DNA from: Chthoniobacteraceae bacterium
GTDB taxonomy: Bacteria > Verrucomicrobiota > Verrucomicrobiia > Chthoniobacterales > Chthoniobacteraceae
Reading direction: 5' to 3'
Length of the DNA: 5,433 bases
NCBI GenBank assembly: GCA_947478975.1
Contig: CANJYI010000204.1
Coordinates: 1 to 5,433 of the forward strand
The stretch's first letter is position 1, and every line of letters begins with the position of its first letter. The position numbers and the translations under genes were made by a program. Shown here in pieces: positions 5,416 through 5,433 of the stretch. The notes under the pieces are model-generated. The model saw only the letters and a program-made list of their open reading frames with translations. It had not been told where the DNA came from and did not search any database.

Positions 5416-5433
5416 CTCCCTGGTAGACTAGGA

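Noticed and set aside
1..5433. tRNA, rRNA, CRISPR arrays, insertion sequences, phage or defence genes
   Set aside because: I looked on both strands and saw no cloverleaf-like tRNA pattern, repeat-spacer series, transposase motifs or terminal inverted repeats. The window is ordinary chromosomal genes.

Overview
The window comes from a GC-rich bacterial chromosome (roughly 60% G+C by eye) with a Gram-negative, two-membrane envelope, because it encodes an outer-membrane secretin. Its gene types suggest the Verrucomicrobiota (Opitutia) or a relative: an Opitutus-like Gfo/Idh/MocA oxidoreductase tail, a CC...CC...CxxC secreted micro-protein and a FeoB-associated Cys-rich protein. No strict lineage marker is present, so this placement is an inference.

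Layout. Positions 1-437 (+) are the 3' end of a Gfo/Idh/MocA-family dehydrogenase. It is followed by a strong intrinsic terminator with a GCAA tetraloop (480-517). A second terminator faces the opposite way (531-569, minus strand) and closes a short minus-strand gene (626-799). That gene encodes a 57-residue secreted protein with seven cysteines. The interval 800-937 is a divergent control region with a perfect 9-bp tandem repeat and an overlapping inverted repeat. Next comes a two-gene plus-strand operon: a GspD-type secretin (about 938-3439) and, 17 bases later, a GspE/PulE-type ATPase (3457-5163). A minus-strand gene for a 54-residue FeoB-associated-type membrane protein (5223-5387) converges on it, and a REP-like palindrome (5398-5415) lies near the window edge.

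How the genes work together. The secretin would form the outer-membrane channel, and the ATPase would drive pseudopilus or pilus assembly at the inner membrane. They are the two end components of one type II secretion or type IV pilus-like machine. The inner-membrane platform (GspF/PilC), pseudopilins and alignment proteins are not in the window. The convergent gene right after the ATPase shows they do not follow it immediately, so they are probably encoded elsewhere. The two small Cys-rich proteins are separate units and look like metal or redox proteins.

Nothing here is clearly an undescribed system. The most interesting items are the secreted Cys-rich micro-protein, which is easily missed by gene callers, and the duplicated, potentially competing hairpin arms at its terminator.
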